Shown here piece after piece: positions 26,126 through 35,451 of a stretch of 64,000 nt of DNA. Both the position numbers and the translations under genes were made by a program. The first letter of the stretch is position 1. Each line of letters opens with the position of its first letter. This DNA comes from CBDCUQ01 sp965222835. Its GTDB lineage: Bacteria > Pseudomonadota > Alphaproteobacteria > Rhizobiales > Hyphomicrobiaceae. The DNA is taken from positions 248,001 to 312,000 of the forward strand of contig CBDCUQ010000003.1 in NCBI GenBank assembly GCA_965222835.1, written 5' to 3'. The notes beneath the pieces were generated by a model, which was given only the letters and a program-made list of their open reading frames with translations, was not told where the DNA came from and made no database searches.

Positions 26126-26845
26126 GTGACCATCCACACGAATAACTTTTCCGGCCTGCAGCAGGCGCGAAGAGTCAAGAGCCCTGTATATAGGAATGCT
26201 GCCAGCATTTTCATCCCGCCGGTTGGATGGGGTGCGAACGGTGTGCTCTCCCTCAAGCCCGCTGCCGAATTTTTAATCACCTTTGTGACAGTCCCGATCT
26301 GGGGCTCGGTGGTCGCTTTGTTATGGCTGATCGTAAAGTGTACGGATCCGCTGCATCCGGCTTTCTTCTACCATCAGCGCACAGGGCTCTACGGGCGGCG
26401 ATTTACGTTGCTTAAACTCAGAACAATGGTCCCCTCTGCCGAGTCGATGAGATCGAACCTCGCGGCGTTCAATATGACCAAGGACACGAGCTACGATTTC
26501 AAGATGGTGAACGATCCGCGCGTCACGCGGCTCGGTCGGTTCCTTCGCGGCACCCATCTCGATGAACTGCCTCAGCTCATTAATGTCCTGCTCGGCGATA
26601 TGGCGATCGTGGGGCCGCGCCCGAGCTCGGTACCGGCTTCGGAACACCGCGATTCGTGGTTGCCCCGGCTGGGTGTGCGCCCGGGCCTGACAGGGCTCGC
26701 CCAGATCCAAAGGGCGGAGACACCGAACTTCGAGGACCGGGTGAAGCTCGACATTAAGTATATCGAAAATCAGTCACTCTGGCTCGATATTTGGATAGTT
26801 TGGCGTACGCTTGTGGTGGCTCTTGTGGACCGCAAGGGCATCTAG
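26126..26845 (+). CDS. Bacterial sugar transferase (initiating undecaprenyl-phosphate glycosyl-1-phosphate transferase)
   Basis: The 239-residue protein has one membrane helix (about residues 45-72) followed by the catalytic domain of the ExoY/WbaP family: KLRTMV, GRFLRGTHLDELPQLINVL, GDMAIVGPRP and RPGLTGLAQI. It attaches the first sugar phosphate to undecaprenyl phosphate and so primes repeat-unit synthesis. This is the short form without the five-helix N-terminus of long WbaP proteins. It starts with GTG at 26126 and begins the sugar transferase-Wzy-Wzz-GT25 run. Confidence 0.92.
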   Translation: MTIHTNNFSGLQQARRVKSPVYRNAASIFIPPVGWGANGVLSLKPAAEFLITFVTVPIWGSVVALLWLIVKCTDPLHPAFFYHQRTGLYGRRFTLLKLRTMVPSAESMRSNLAAFNMTKDTSYDFKMVNDPRVTRLGRFLRGTHLDELPQLINVLLGDMAIVGPRPSSVPASEHRDSWLPRLGVRPGLTGLAQIQRAETPNFEDRVKLDIKYIENQSLWLDIWIVWRTLVVALVDRKGI

Positions 26846-26863
26846 CATGGTTAAACAGCCAAA

Positions 26864-28375
26864 ATGTTCCGAGTTGAGAGTTCGCCGTACAGCGCGCATT
26901 TCGTAAACGCCCTCTCTCTTTGGCGACCGTTTCAAACGGGGCTCGTTTTCGTGGCCGTTGGGTGCGCGCTTGCCGCCGGTGTGGGTACCGGGGATCCCAT
27001 AACTGGGCTGTTGCTCGCCGGCCTATTGCTGGGCTTGGTGACACTTCCGGCCATCTCGATCCGCCCAATTACGCTCTTGTGCTTGCTGGTTGGGTTCACG
27101 GTGACGAACCTGACCGACGTTCTTATCGTTCGATTCGGCATCCCCTCGATCAGCAAGACCCTCATTGCGCTCATCTTCCTTTGGGTCGCATTTGAAGCGT
27201 TTCGAGATCGCCGGTGGCCGCAGATCGATTTGGCGGCGATTGTTCTCTTGATCGTGGTGCTGGTCTCATCGGGTCTCACGATCTTTTGGGCTTATGATGA
27301 GGAGGTGGCGGCTGACGCCTTCTTTAGCCTCATGCGTGAGGTGATGGTTGTTCTGTTGATGCTTGCGGTTCTGCAAAGCATGGACGACCTGCGCGCCGTC
27401 TCCCGTGCAATATTGGGCGGTCTCACGGTCATTTCCATTCTGGGCGCCATTAGCGCCTTTCTTGGCGACTACGATTTGCGTTTTTGGGGATTGACCAACT
27501 TCGCCGTCGCTCACATCGCCGGTTTGGTCGATTCCTACCGCTTCATTGGGCCACTTACCGACCCGAATGCGATGGGGCGGATTCTGCTGCTGGGGATACC
27601 CTTCGGCATTTACGAACTCCTCGGCGCAAGAACGATCATCGGCCGCCTGACGGCTCTCGCGTGCCTGGTGAGCTTATTGACTGGCGTCGTGCTCACCTAT
27701 TCGCGCGGCGCCATGCTTGCCCTGGCGGTGACGATGATCTTCATCATCTGGAAGCACAAACACCAATTGGGCCGCCTTGCTCTGATCCTGGTTCCTTCTG
27801 CGGTTATACTCCTCGGCTCCTTGCCCGCCAGCTATTGGGATCGTGCGCAGGTCCTTTTGGGGCTCACGGCCGAAAAAACCATCGGCGCGGTCGAGACCGA
27901 TGAATCGGTCGATAACCGTCTCGAGGAAATGCTGGCGGCCGTCGAGGTGTTCAAAGACCATCCGGTCTTGGGTGCTGGGATTGAGAACTACCCCACACTT
28001 TTCGAGAGATACACGCTGGAACATCATTTCCGGCAGCGTTTCGAACCACGCCAGGCTCATAGTGAAATTTTGAGGGTCGCGGCCGACATGGGGCTGATGG
28101 GGCTTGTCGTTTACCTTACGATGTGGGGCATATGTACTCTCAATGCCGCACGGGTCCATGCTCTTCTCGCAGCCATCGACCCGCGAAACGCAAATCTGGC
28201 TTTTGCCATAATGCTGGCATTGATCGGTTACTTTTGCGCTTCGCTCGTGTTGCACGAGTCGTATGCACGGAACCCCTGGCTCATCCTGGGCATGGCCCTT
28301 GCGTTGCCGCAATGTGTACGAAACCTAACGCGCGAAACAGACAATCGCGCAACCGACGGCCACTACGGCGCGTAA
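26864..28375 (+). CDS. O-antigen ligase/polymerase (Wzy-like)
   Basis: The 503-residue integral membrane protein has about eleven to twelve predicted helices. The conserved Wzy_C-type segment LTYSRGAMLALAVTMIF is followed by a large periplasmic loop with ENYPTLFERYTLEHHF and PRQAHSEILRVAADMGLMG. The position between a priming transferase and a Wzz-like protein makes polymerisation of exopolysaccharide repeats the most likely job, rather than lipid A-core ligation. Confidence 0.85.
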   Translation: MFRVESSPYSAHFVNALSLWRPFQTGLVFVAVGCALAAGVGTGDPITGLLLAGLLLGLVTLPAISIRPITLLCLLVGFTVTNLTDVLIVRFGIPSISKTLIALIFLWVAFEAFRDRRWPQIDLAAIVLLIVVLVSSGLTIFWAYDEEVAADAFFSLMREVMVVLLMLAVLQSMDDLRAVSRAILGGLTVISILGAISAFLGDYDLRFWGLTNFAVAHIAGLVDSYRFIGPLTDPNAMGRILLLGIPFGIYELLGARTIIGRLTALACLVSLLTGVVLTYSRGAMLALAVTMIFIIWKHKHQLGRLALILVPSAVILLGSLPASYWDRAQVLLGLTAEKTIGAVETDESVDNRLEEMLAAVEVFKDHPVLGAGIENYPTLFERYTLEHHFRQRFEPRQAHSEILRVAADMGLMGLVVYLTMWGICTLNAARVHALLAAIDPRNANLAFAIMLALIGYFCASLVLHESYARNPWLILGMALALPQCVRNLTRETDNRATDGHYGA

Positions 28376-28391
28376 CATTTTAGGACTTCCT

Positions 28392-29708
28392 GTGTCGGAT
28401 CGGATCAAATCTATGGCGCGCTCTTGGGAGTTCCGAAATATCAAGGAACTGACCAGCTGGAGACAGCGGCTTTCGATCGCGTCGTTAACGATGCTGGTCA
28501 AGACCACTTGTGCGAGGTATCCGCGCGAGATCGCACTCCTTGCGGGGCTGCCGGTACTTGCGATGTTTGTCGCCCTCATTGTGAATTTTCTTGGGAAGGA
28601 TGTTTATCCCGCGGAGGCCAAGCTCCTCGTTCACTATGGACGTGAGTATACCTACCGACCAATCATTGGTGATGGCAGCAACCTCTCGCCGTGGAAGCAC
28701 GAGGTTGCCATTAATGCCGAGCTTGAGATCCTCAATGGCGTTTCGTTGAAGCGATCCGTTGTTGAACGCTTGGGTCCGGTGTTGCTTAACGGCGATGGTC
28801 CGGATGATGACTCTCATGGATTTGTCCAAAGCATCAAAGAGGTCATCAAGTCTGTTCTGAGGTCCATTCGCCTTATGAAGCCCAGGGCTTCGCCTCAGGA
28901 GAAGGCGCTGCGGAAGCTCAAGGCGAATTTCGAAGTTACGGGTGTGAAGGATTCGAATGTCATTCACCTCATCTATAAGGATCCCAAGCGTGACGTTGCC
29001 GTGCTCGTTCTGAAGACGCTTCTCGATACCTATATTGATCAGAGGGCCCTCCTGTTTGCACCACCCAGCGGTGAACTACTTGAAAAGGCTCTGGCAGACC
29101 GTGAGCGCGATGCGCAGGCTGCACAGAGGGTTCTGGAAGCCTACAAGAAGCTCCATGGTATCGCCGTTATCGATTCTGAGCTTCGCAACGCTTTCGAGCA
29201 GGAACTGCTGGTCAAGCAGCAAATCTTGCAGAACGAAGTTGCTCTGACGCGGGCCAAGGGCAAGGAAAGTTCCGATGATCCGCTTAGTGCGCTGTCCTCA
29301 GCCGCGCTCTCCGAGCTTCGTTCGACAATTAACGGCCTTACTCGAGCAAGGGCCGAGCTGGAGGCAAAGCTGTCCAGTGTGCAGAAGAGCATTCAAGACT
29401 TGGAAAGGCATAAATCCGAGATTGAGAGTCTGGAGCTTGAGTTGAAGTCTGCACGCCAGCAGCTTCAGTCTGTCCGCAATAAGATGGTCGAGTTGCAGCT
29501 GGAGAAATCGCTGACGGATACGCGATGGAGCAACGTCCGCCTGATCGAAGCGCCGAATGCACCCGAAGTGCCGCCCGGCCTTTCGCCGATACTAAAGATC
29601 TTTGTCGCCGGATTCTTGGGTCTGATTGCGGCAACCGGACTTCTGTTCGCTCTGGCCATGATCAGGGCGCAGGACATGACACCAGGGAAGACAGGCGGGC
29701 AGAATTGA
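28392..29708 (+). CDS. Wzz/GumC-type chain-length determinant (polysaccharide co-polymerase)
   Basis: The 438-residue protein has a membrane helix at about residues 50-70 (ALLAGLPVLAMFVALIV). A periplasmic domain beginning YPAEAKLLVHYG and a long coiled coil (about residues 230-370) follow. A second helix near the end is preceded by PNAPEVPPGLSPIL, the proline motif typical of the family. There is no C-terminal tyrosine autokinase domain. It should control polymer length and link the polymerase to the Wza-like exporter. The start is GTG at 28392; an ATG seven codons on is possible. Confidence 0.9.
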   Translation: MSDRIKSMARSWEFRNIKELTSWRQRLSIASLTMLVKTTCARYPREIALLAGLPVLAMFVALIVNFLGKDVYPAEAKLLVHYGREYTYRPIIGDGSNLSPWKHEVAINAELEILNGVSLKRSVVERLGPVLLNGDGPDDDSHGFVQSIKEVIKSVLRSIRLMKPRASPQEKALRKLKANFEVTGVKDSNVIHLIYKDPKRDVAVLVLKTLLDTYIDQRALLFAPPSGELLEKALADRERDAQAAQRVLEAYKKLHGIAVIDSELRNAFEQELLVKQQILQNEVALTRAKGKESSDDPLSALSSAALSELRSTINGLTRARAELEAKLSSVQKSIQDLERHKSEIESLELELKSARQQLQSVRNKMVELQLEKSLTDTRWSNVRLIEAPNAPEVPPGLSPILKIFVAGFLGLIAATGLLFALAMIRAQDMTPGKTGGQN

Positions 29709-29829
29709 CGGGTGTTGTTGTTGGCTTTTCGGGCATCTGCGGCGCAGCAATTACTAAGGTGCCGCAACTTCTTGGCGAGACCCATAGCTTGAGTTGGCAG
29801 ACAACGGCCTTAGAGACAGGATGAGAAGA

Positions 29830-30624
29830 ATGAGCCTACCGTTGTCGCGAATGGATCTCAACCGTAAGGCGCTAAAGCTCAAGATTGGCCTTCATCGCGT
29901 TTTGGGAAACTGGCGGGTCTCGCAATTGAAAAACGCCGAATTCAGACAGCTGCCAGTTTATTGCATCAGTCTGGCCTCCAAGACGGAGCGGAGGGACCTG
30001 ATTGCGCGCCAGGTTGAGGGTCTAGGCCTCGCGCGCTTTCAATTTGTTGATGCTGTCAGTGCAAAGGAGATCGACATCGCGGCCCTCATCGATGAAGGCG
30101 TCTATGACGAAGCTGCAGCGATACGATATCATGGCCGGCCTTTGCGGCCGGAGGAGGTTGCCTGCAGCCTATCACACGGCAAGGCTTATGAACGCATACT
30201 TGCCGAACAACACCCTCTCGCTCTCGTCATTGAAGATGACGCTTTGTTTGTCCCGCACCGGATCGATCGGTTGCGCCTTAGGGATCTCCCGCAGGACTTA
30301 GAAATTCTCTTTCTGAACTCGTTCCGAACGCAGGAACCACCCGAAGGCTGGGTCAAAGATACTATCTACCGCGATGTGTCATACGACGGTTCTACGGCGG
30401 CCTACCTCTTGACGCGCGCGGCCGCCGAGAAGTTATCACGGGTCTACAAACCCGTCATTCACGCGGCTGACGGACTGGTCGGCCGATCGTTGAAACTTGT
30501 TGATGGTCAAGAGCACGAATTCCGGCAGCAGGGCGTCACGATAGAATTGACCAGTTACCTTTGCTATCCGGATTGCATTCACAATGGATCGGATCTGAAT
30601 TTCACGCCGACTATCGTTTGGTAA
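29830..30624 (+). CDS. Glycosyltransferase family 25 protein
   Basis: The protein, about 264 residues, has the LPS glycosyltransferase GT25 pattern: VYCISLASKTERRD, ARFQFVDAVSAKE, EEVACSLSHGKAYERIL and LVIEDDALF with its acidic metal motif. It probably decorates the polymer or lipopolysaccharide core with galactose or a related sugar. It ends the plus-strand sugar transferase-Wzy-Wzz run. The ATG at 29830 has AGGA at suitable distance; an ATG at 29821 is in frame. Confidence 0.88.
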   Translation: MSLPLSRMDLNRKALKLKIGLHRVLGNWRVSQLKNAEFRQLPVYCISLASKTERRDLIARQVEGLGLARFQFVDAVSAKEIDIAALIDEGVYDEAAAIRYHGRPLRPEEVACSLSHGKAYERILAEQHPLALVIEDDALFVPHRIDRLRLRDLPQDLEILFLNSFRTQEPPEGWVKDTIYRDVSYDGSTAAYLLTRAAAEKLSRVYKPVIHAADGLVGRSLKLVDGQEHEFRQQGVTIELTSYLCYPDCIHNGSDLNFTPTIVW

Positions 30625-30651
30625 CACGATCCTTTCTATCGACGATCTGGG

Positions 30652-31701
30652 TTACTCCTTTGGTCCGACGAGTCGCCTGATCCGGCCCGGGCGCGCCTTC
30701 AAGTGGTCGGGGTAGGCATCGCTTGGAACGAGCGTGTAAATGCGCTCTCGTGTCATGAGGCCGTCCAGAAGATCGCGCGGAAACTCCTTATAGTCGACTT
30801 CAACGTTTTCCAGACCCGCCTCTTTCCAACAATCGCGAGCGGTTAGACGTGCTTCAAACTGCAATGTGGCGCCCCCCGAGCTGTCCGTCACAAACCATCC
30901 GTAATCCCTGAGTGCATGCGCAATAATACGCGCACTTCGCCGTGTCGCGTCCGAAAGGTCACCCGGCAGCTCGTTCACCCATGCTTCGACCTCGTCGTCA
31001 GTCACATCGAGCGCGAACCTGATACCCTCGGGAAGGCCGTTTTTTCTCAAGCCCTTGTGTTCAATCTTGGTTGCGGGTGGAAAGTAGCTGTCTCCATCCG
31101 TGTTTACGACCGTCATTGAAAGCGCATGGTCGATCTTGCCGCCGACGATCTCGTGCCCGCGAACAAGCATGGCAAGATAGGGAATTCCGGCGCCGCGCGA
31201 TGGCATAAAACCCACTTCACGTTTCCAGTAGCTTTGGGGAACGCGACTGCCGTTGGTCGCCCTAATCGTTTTTCCGTCGAAGCTTACCTGCCACAAGTTC
31301 CATTCGATCCCCTTTTCCGGATCGAGTACGATGACCTGGGCGTCTGTTCCAGGCGCCGCCTTCCACTTGGGATTCCATGGCATCATCTGACCGGTCAAAT
31401 TGGTCTTCCACTTGGTGACGACAGGAAATTGTCCAGTCGCATCTTTCTTGTAGTAGACGGGGTAGGTGTATTCATCGAAGCCCAAGTTGAAATTTCCGGG
31501 CCGGTTCGACCCCTCCTCCCAGAGCCGGCGGACGTATTCTTCCGAGTCAGGATGGCGTGGTAGCCCCGCGACAGGCACATTCCAGGGTGCGTTCTTGCCG
31601 TAAGGACGAGGCTCGGCATCCCGGCAGCCGGACTCGGCCTGACATCCGGTCGCGACTATCACACTTAAGAGGACTATGATGGACTTTGCGCGCGGCATCA
31701 T
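30652..31701 (-). CDS. Lipoprotein of a conserved unassigned family
   Basis: The protein, about 349 residues, has a lipoprotein signal ending ATGC. It has RLWEEGSNRPGNFNL, then GIPYLAMLVRGHEIVGGKIDHALSMTV, and ALRDYGWFVTDSSGG near the C-terminus. Sequences with a G-x-P-x-L-x-x-L-V-R...E-x-x-x-G-x-I-x-H-A-L core recur in secreted proteins of actinobacteria, myxobacteria and others. I know of no proven activity; a carbohydrate-related role is a guess supported only by the adjoining polysaccharide genes. An ATG one codon later is equally good. It is convergent with GT25. Confidence 0.6.
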   Translation of the reverse strand: MMPRAKSIIVLLSVIVATGCQAESGCRDAEPRPYGKNAPWNVPVAGLPRHPDSEEYVRRLWEEGSNRPGNFNLGFDEYTYPVYYKKDATGQFPVVTKWKTNLTGQMMPWNPKWKAAPGTDAQVIVLDPEKGIEWNLWQVSFDGKTIRATNGSRVPQSYWKREVGFMPSRGAGIPYLAMLVRGHEIVGGKIDHALSMTVVNTDGDSYFPPATKIEHKGLRKNGLPEGIRFALDVTDDEVEAWVNELPGDLSDATRRSARIIAHALRDYGWFVTDSSGGATLQFEARLTARDCWKEAGLENVEVDYKEFPRDLLDGLMTRERIYTLVPSDAYPDHLKARPGRIRRLVGPKE

Positions 31702-31857
31702 GCGGAACTCGTGAGCCAAGGGGAACGTGTCGTGGTAGCAGATCCTGATCGCCCGCTTTAATCACGTCGTATTTTTGATTAATCTTGCTGTCACAAGAAT
31801 CGAATGAATTACAAGCACGCGGGACGCACGCACAGTGCTACGCACTAGCGCCCGCAT

Positions 31858-32562
31858 TCACCTTGGTGCACAAAAGACGCTCGCGGGCCATCCAAAGTAG
31901 AGCGTGGCAAATCCGAACAGCGCGATGAGCACGCCGGCGGTAAGCTCAGCGCCCCACTGCCCCTTTACGCGCGACAACAGCGAGACGCCGAGAACCGCGC
32001 CAGATACGCCGGGCAGCGTTCCAATGCCAAAACTCATCATCCACAGCGCCCCGTTGGCGACCGATCCCGTCAACGCCGCCGTAAAGAGTGCGGCATAAAC
32101 CATTGGACACGGTGTCAGGCCCCAGGTCACGCCAAGTCCAACAGGCGCCATGCGGCGGAATCTGCGCAGGGGTGCCATGAGGGGCTCAACGGCCGCTGCA
32201 AAGCCCGCGCTCGCGTTTCCAAGACCAGGCGTGGCAACGCGCGGCAGCATGCCAGCCATCGTGAGCCCGATCCACATCAGCACCAATGCGCCGGCCCATT
32301 GCAAAATCCGAAAGGTCCCTGACGTCGTGTTGGGATCAATCGCGATCGTTGTGAGGCCGGCCACGGCGCCTCCAGCCAGGGTATAGGTGGCGATGCGTCC
32401 TCCCTGTAAGAGCAAAAAGGCTCTGATCCGCTGTGACGGTGTCTCAGGTTGCAGCATGAATAGGGCGCCCGACGCGATGCCACCGCACATGCATGCGCAA
32501 TGGAGCGAGCCCGCAAGTCCAAGAAGCAGGCCTCCTCCGATCGCTGCAACGGCAGCTTCCAT
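31858..32562 (-). CDS. SafE/CcoA-region membrane protein (sulfite exporter TauE/SafE-like, DsbD_2 type)
   Basis: The 234-residue protein has six membrane helices. The N-terminal motif LHCACMCGG matches the H-C-x-x-M-C-G-G signature of the DsbD_2/UreH-like group regularly found beside cbb3 assembly genes. The Cys/Met pattern suggests copper handling. It overlaps the ccoS stop by one base and ends the nine-gene ccoN-to-SafE unit, so a role in supplying copper to the oxidase is likely. Confidence 0.85.
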   Translation of the reverse strand: MEAAVAAIGGGLLLGLAGSLHCACMCGGIASGALFMLQPETPSQRIRAFLLLQGGRIATYTLAGGAVAGLTTIAIDPNTTSGTFRILQWAGALVLMWIGLTMAGMLPRVATPGLGNASAGFAAAVEPLMAPLRRFRRMAPVGLGVTWGLTPCPMVYAALFTAALTGSVANGALWMMSFGIGTLPGVSGAVLGVSLLSRVKGQWGAELTAGVLIALFGFATLYFGWPASVFCAPR

Positions 32563-32744
32563 CAGGGCGCCTTCCCATCTTCGGGTGTGCTCTTAGGTGT
32601 ACTCGGCGGCTCGTCTTTGAGAGCCCGCCAGGCGGCACCGTCGAGATCATCGTACTGACCTGTTTTCAGCGACCACAAAAAGGCCGCCAGACCGAGCGCG
32701 CCGAGAAACAGTGCGACAGGAATGAGCCAGGCGAGCGACGTCAT
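32562..32744 (-). CDS. ccoS: cbb3 oxidase assembly protein CcoS
   Basis: The 60-residue protein has a single N-terminal membrane helix, then LKTGQYDDLDGAAWRAL, the typical CcoS signature of a helix followed by G-Q-[FY]-D-D-[LM]. It is needed for insertion of haem and copper into the catalytic subunit. Its start overlaps the ccoI stop (ATGA) and its own stop touches the SafE-like start. Confidence 0.93.
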   Translation of the reverse strand: MTSLAWLIPVALFLGALGLAAFLWSLKTGQYDDLDGAAWRALKDEPPSTPKSTPEDGKAP

Positions 32745-34957
32745 CGGCGAAGCTCCAGCGTCTTGGTTCTGAGGCGAACCGCATTCGCCGTTACGGTGAT
32801 CGACGACAGCGACATGGCGATTGCGGCCAAGAGTGGTGTCACCATACCGGCTATGGCAAGGGGAACAAAGATGAGATTGTAGCCGATGGCCAACGCGAAG
32901 TTCTGGATGGCGAGCTTGTGTGTGGCCGAGGAAACGTTCAACAGCTCGATGACGGGGTCAAGGCGTGCGCCTTGAAAGATGGCGTCGGCCGCTGTCTGGC
33001 TGATATCGGCGGCACTCGACGGCGAGAGCGAAGCGTGGGCGGCGGCGAGTGCCGGCGCATCGTTGAGGCCGTCCCCCACCATCAGCACTTTGTGGCCCGC
33101 CCCCTTCAGATCCTCGAGACGCGCGATTTTCATGTCCGGCTTTGTCTCGGCCGACCAGCAGGAGATTCCCGCCTCACGCGCCGCCGCGGCGACGGTCTTG
33201 CTGCGGTCTCCCGAAAGCAACTCAACAGCATATCCGGCCTTTTGAAGCTTGCCGATGACGGACGCGCCATCCGGGCGCAACTGATCTTCGAATTGGAACC
33301 CGACGGGCGAGCCATTGGGCGGGCGGTACCACAGTCCGGCGGTTTGTCCTTCGCCAGGCGTTGCACCTGTCCATGCCGCCGAGCCGAGGCGCTCCTCACC
33401 GGCCGAGGTCCTGCGCGAGAGGCCGGCGCCGGGCGTTTCCATGACGTCTGTGGGGGCAGACGGTGCAATGCCACGCGCGGCTGCAGCGGTGACAACAGCG
33501 CTGGCGTAGGGATGCCGGCTGGCTGACGCCAATACTGCTGCGGCTGCCAACCTGTCGTCAGAAATTGCGTTGCTATTGGCGAGCCGGGGTTCGCCCAGGG
33601 TGAGTGTGCCGGTTTTGTCGAAGACAATGGTGTCAATTTCCGCCAACCGCTCAAGCGCATCGGCGCGCTTCAAAATCAGGCCCTTTGCGAAGAGCCGGCT
33701 TGCGGCCGCGACTTGGACGACCGGAACAGCAAGCGCAAGCGCACATGGACAGGTGATGATCAGTACGGCAATCGCCGTGGTGAGAGACGCCTCCCAGCCC
33801 TGCCCGGCGATCATCCAGCCCAGGAACGTCACGAGACCTAAGGCATGTACGGCCGGTGCATAGATCCGGGCGGCCCGGTCGGCTAGACGAACGTAGAGAC
33901 CGCGCCCCTGCTCGGCGGCCGCCATCAAGCGTGCGATTTCAGAGAGCAGCGAGCTTTCATCGCGCGCAGTGACTTCAAGTGTTACTGGTTGCGCCAGATT
34001 AACGGTGCCGGCAAAGACCCTGTCTCCCGCCGCCACGTGGCGCGGTACGCTTTCACCGGTGATCAGGCTGTCGTCGACCTCTGATTGTCCCTTGCGCACG
34101 ATGCCGTCGGCAGCAATGCGTTCGCCCGCCGCGGCCGCGATTCGCCATCCCGGCACAAGCTCTTTCACAGGAATGCGTTCAATGCGGCCGTCCGCGCGCA
34201 GGACAGCCGCGGATCTTAGACGGAGACCCAGGAGATTGGTGGCTGCGCCCGAAGCGCGCGTGCGCATCTGCTGATCCAAGATCCGGCCGATGAGCAGGAA
34301 GGCCAACAGCGTGACCGCGGCATCGAAGTAGACCTGTTCGCTGCCGCGCATTGTCTGGAAAAGGCTCATTGCCGTTGCCAGGATAACGCCGAGCGAGATC
34401 GGAACGTCCATGTTGAGACGGCGGGCAGCCAGTGCACCCGCTGCGGATTGGAAGAAGGGCTGTCCTGCGTACGCCACTGCGGGCAGCGCAATCAGAGCCG
34501 AGATCCAATGAAACAGCGATTGGACCGACGGCTCCATGTCCCCGCCCGCCCCGGACCACACGGATACAGATAGGAGCATGATATTCATGGCCGCAAAGCC
34601 GGCGACTCCAAGCCGCCGGAGAAGGTCGGTATCGCGAGACGAGGCATCGGCCACCATATCGCCGGAGAGTTCTGCCGCCCGGTAGCCCACTCCTTCCAGC
34701 GCGCCGATCAACTGATCGGGCGTCACACGCGCTGCATCGTACTCGGCGACGACGCGACGCGCTGACAAGTTGGCGCGCGCTTTTCGAACGCCCGGTGTAC
34801 CGATTAACGCCTGCTCGACCGGATCAATGCAGCCGCCACAGTGCATGTTTTCAACGGCTAGGATGATCTCCCGGATCGAGACACCCTCTTTCGGCGGTCC
34901 GGACGCCGCCGTTTTGCCGACCACTGATTGGGATGACAGGTCTAAGGCTTCCGCCAT
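32741..34957 (-). CDS. ccoI: Copper-translocating P1B-type ATPase CcoI/FixI
   Basis: The 738-residue protein has an N-terminal heavy-metal-associated domain with MHCGGC (Cys 40 and 43). It has eight membrane helices with the transmembrane CPC metal site (TCPCALALAVP), the phosphorylation motif DKTGTLTLGE, and a GDGLNDAPAL hinge. It pumps Cu+ to the periplasm for the CuB centre of cbb3 oxidase. It overlaps fixH by 16 bases and ccoS by 4, so the assembly genes are translationally coupled. Confidence 0.95.
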   Translation of the reverse strand: MAEALDLSSQSVVGKTAASGPPKEGVSIREIILAVENMHCGGCIDPVEQALIGTPGVRKARANLSARRVVAEYDAARVTPDQLIGALEGVGYRAAELSGDMVADASSRDTDLLRRLGVAGFAAMNIMLLSVSVWSGAGGDMEPSVQSLFHWISALIALPAVAYAGQPFFQSAAGALAARRLNMDVPISLGVILATAMSLFQTMRGSEQVYFDAAVTLLAFLLIGRILDQQMRTRASGAATNLLGLRLRSAAVLRADGRIERIPVKELVPGWRIAAAAGERIAADGIVRKGQSEVDDSLITGESVPRHVAAGDRVFAGTVNLAQPVTLEVTARDESSLLSEIARLMAAAEQGRGLYVRLADRAARIYAPAVHALGLVTFLGWMIAGQGWEASLTTAIAVLIITCPCALALAVPVVQVAAASRLFAKGLILKRADALERLAEIDTIVFDKTGTLTLGEPRLANSNAISDDRLAAAAVLASASRHPYASAVVTAAAARGIAPSAPTDVMETPGAGLSRRTSAGEERLGSAAWTGATPGEGQTAGLWYRPPNGSPVGFQFEDQLRPDGASVIGKLQKAGYAVELLSGDRSKTVAAAAREAGISCWSAETKPDMKIARLEDLKGAGHKVLMVGDGLNDAPALAAAHASLSPSSAADISQTAADAIFQGARLDPVIELLNVSSATHKLAIQNFALAIGYNLIFVPLAIAGMVTPLLAAIAMSLSSITVTANAVRLRTKTLELRR

Positions 34958-35448
34958 AGCCGCTTCCTCGCGCGATAGAGAACATCCGTATCTTCTCGAG
35001 CCGATGTCTTCGCCTCGATATTGGCAATGAACGCTCCGCTCTCACCCTCCGGCAGGACCGCCTCGTAGCGGCCTGCGCTGGCCTCGCTCAAAGTGATAGT
35101 GCTTTCTCCCTCCGTCGTCGCAGGACGGCCGATTCTTGCGGTGACGATGAGCCCGCGGATTGGTTGGGCTTGACCGTCCTGAAGCTCGAATATGAGGCGC
35201 GCGCCGTTTGAAGAGATCGATAGTTTTTCCGTCCAACCGAGCTGAGCTTGGCGTTCGGACGCTACGATGCGCTCGTTATAGGCAAGTCCCTTGCGATAGG
35301 GCTCATTTGCGACGACGCCGGTATGGGTCGTGAGCGCCATGCCGATGAAATAGGCGTTTACCGCGAAGACAAGACCGAAAAAGGCTATGAGCAAAAAGAG
35401 GACATGCCAGCCCGTGAGCCCTTCCTTTCGCGTTGACTGTGCCGACAT
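34942..35448 (-). CDS. ccoH: cbb3 oxidase assembly protein CcoH/FixH
   Basis: The 168-residue protein has one N-terminal membrane helix (GWHVLFLLIAFFGLVFAVNAYF) and a periplasmic immunoglobulin-like domain with YRKGLAYNERI, the FixH family signature. It stabilises the oxidase during assembly. It starts 3 bases after the ccoG stop and runs into the ccoI start. Confidence 0.93.
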   Translation of the reverse strand: MSAQSTRKEGLTGWHVLFLLIAFFGLVFAVNAYFIGMALTTHTGVVANEPYRKGLAYNERIVASERQAQLGWTEKLSISSNGARLIFELQDGQAQPIRGLIVTARIGRPATTEGESTITLSEASAGRYEAVLPEGESGAFIANIEAKTSAREDTDVLYRARKRLWRKP

Positions 35449-35451
35449 CTC

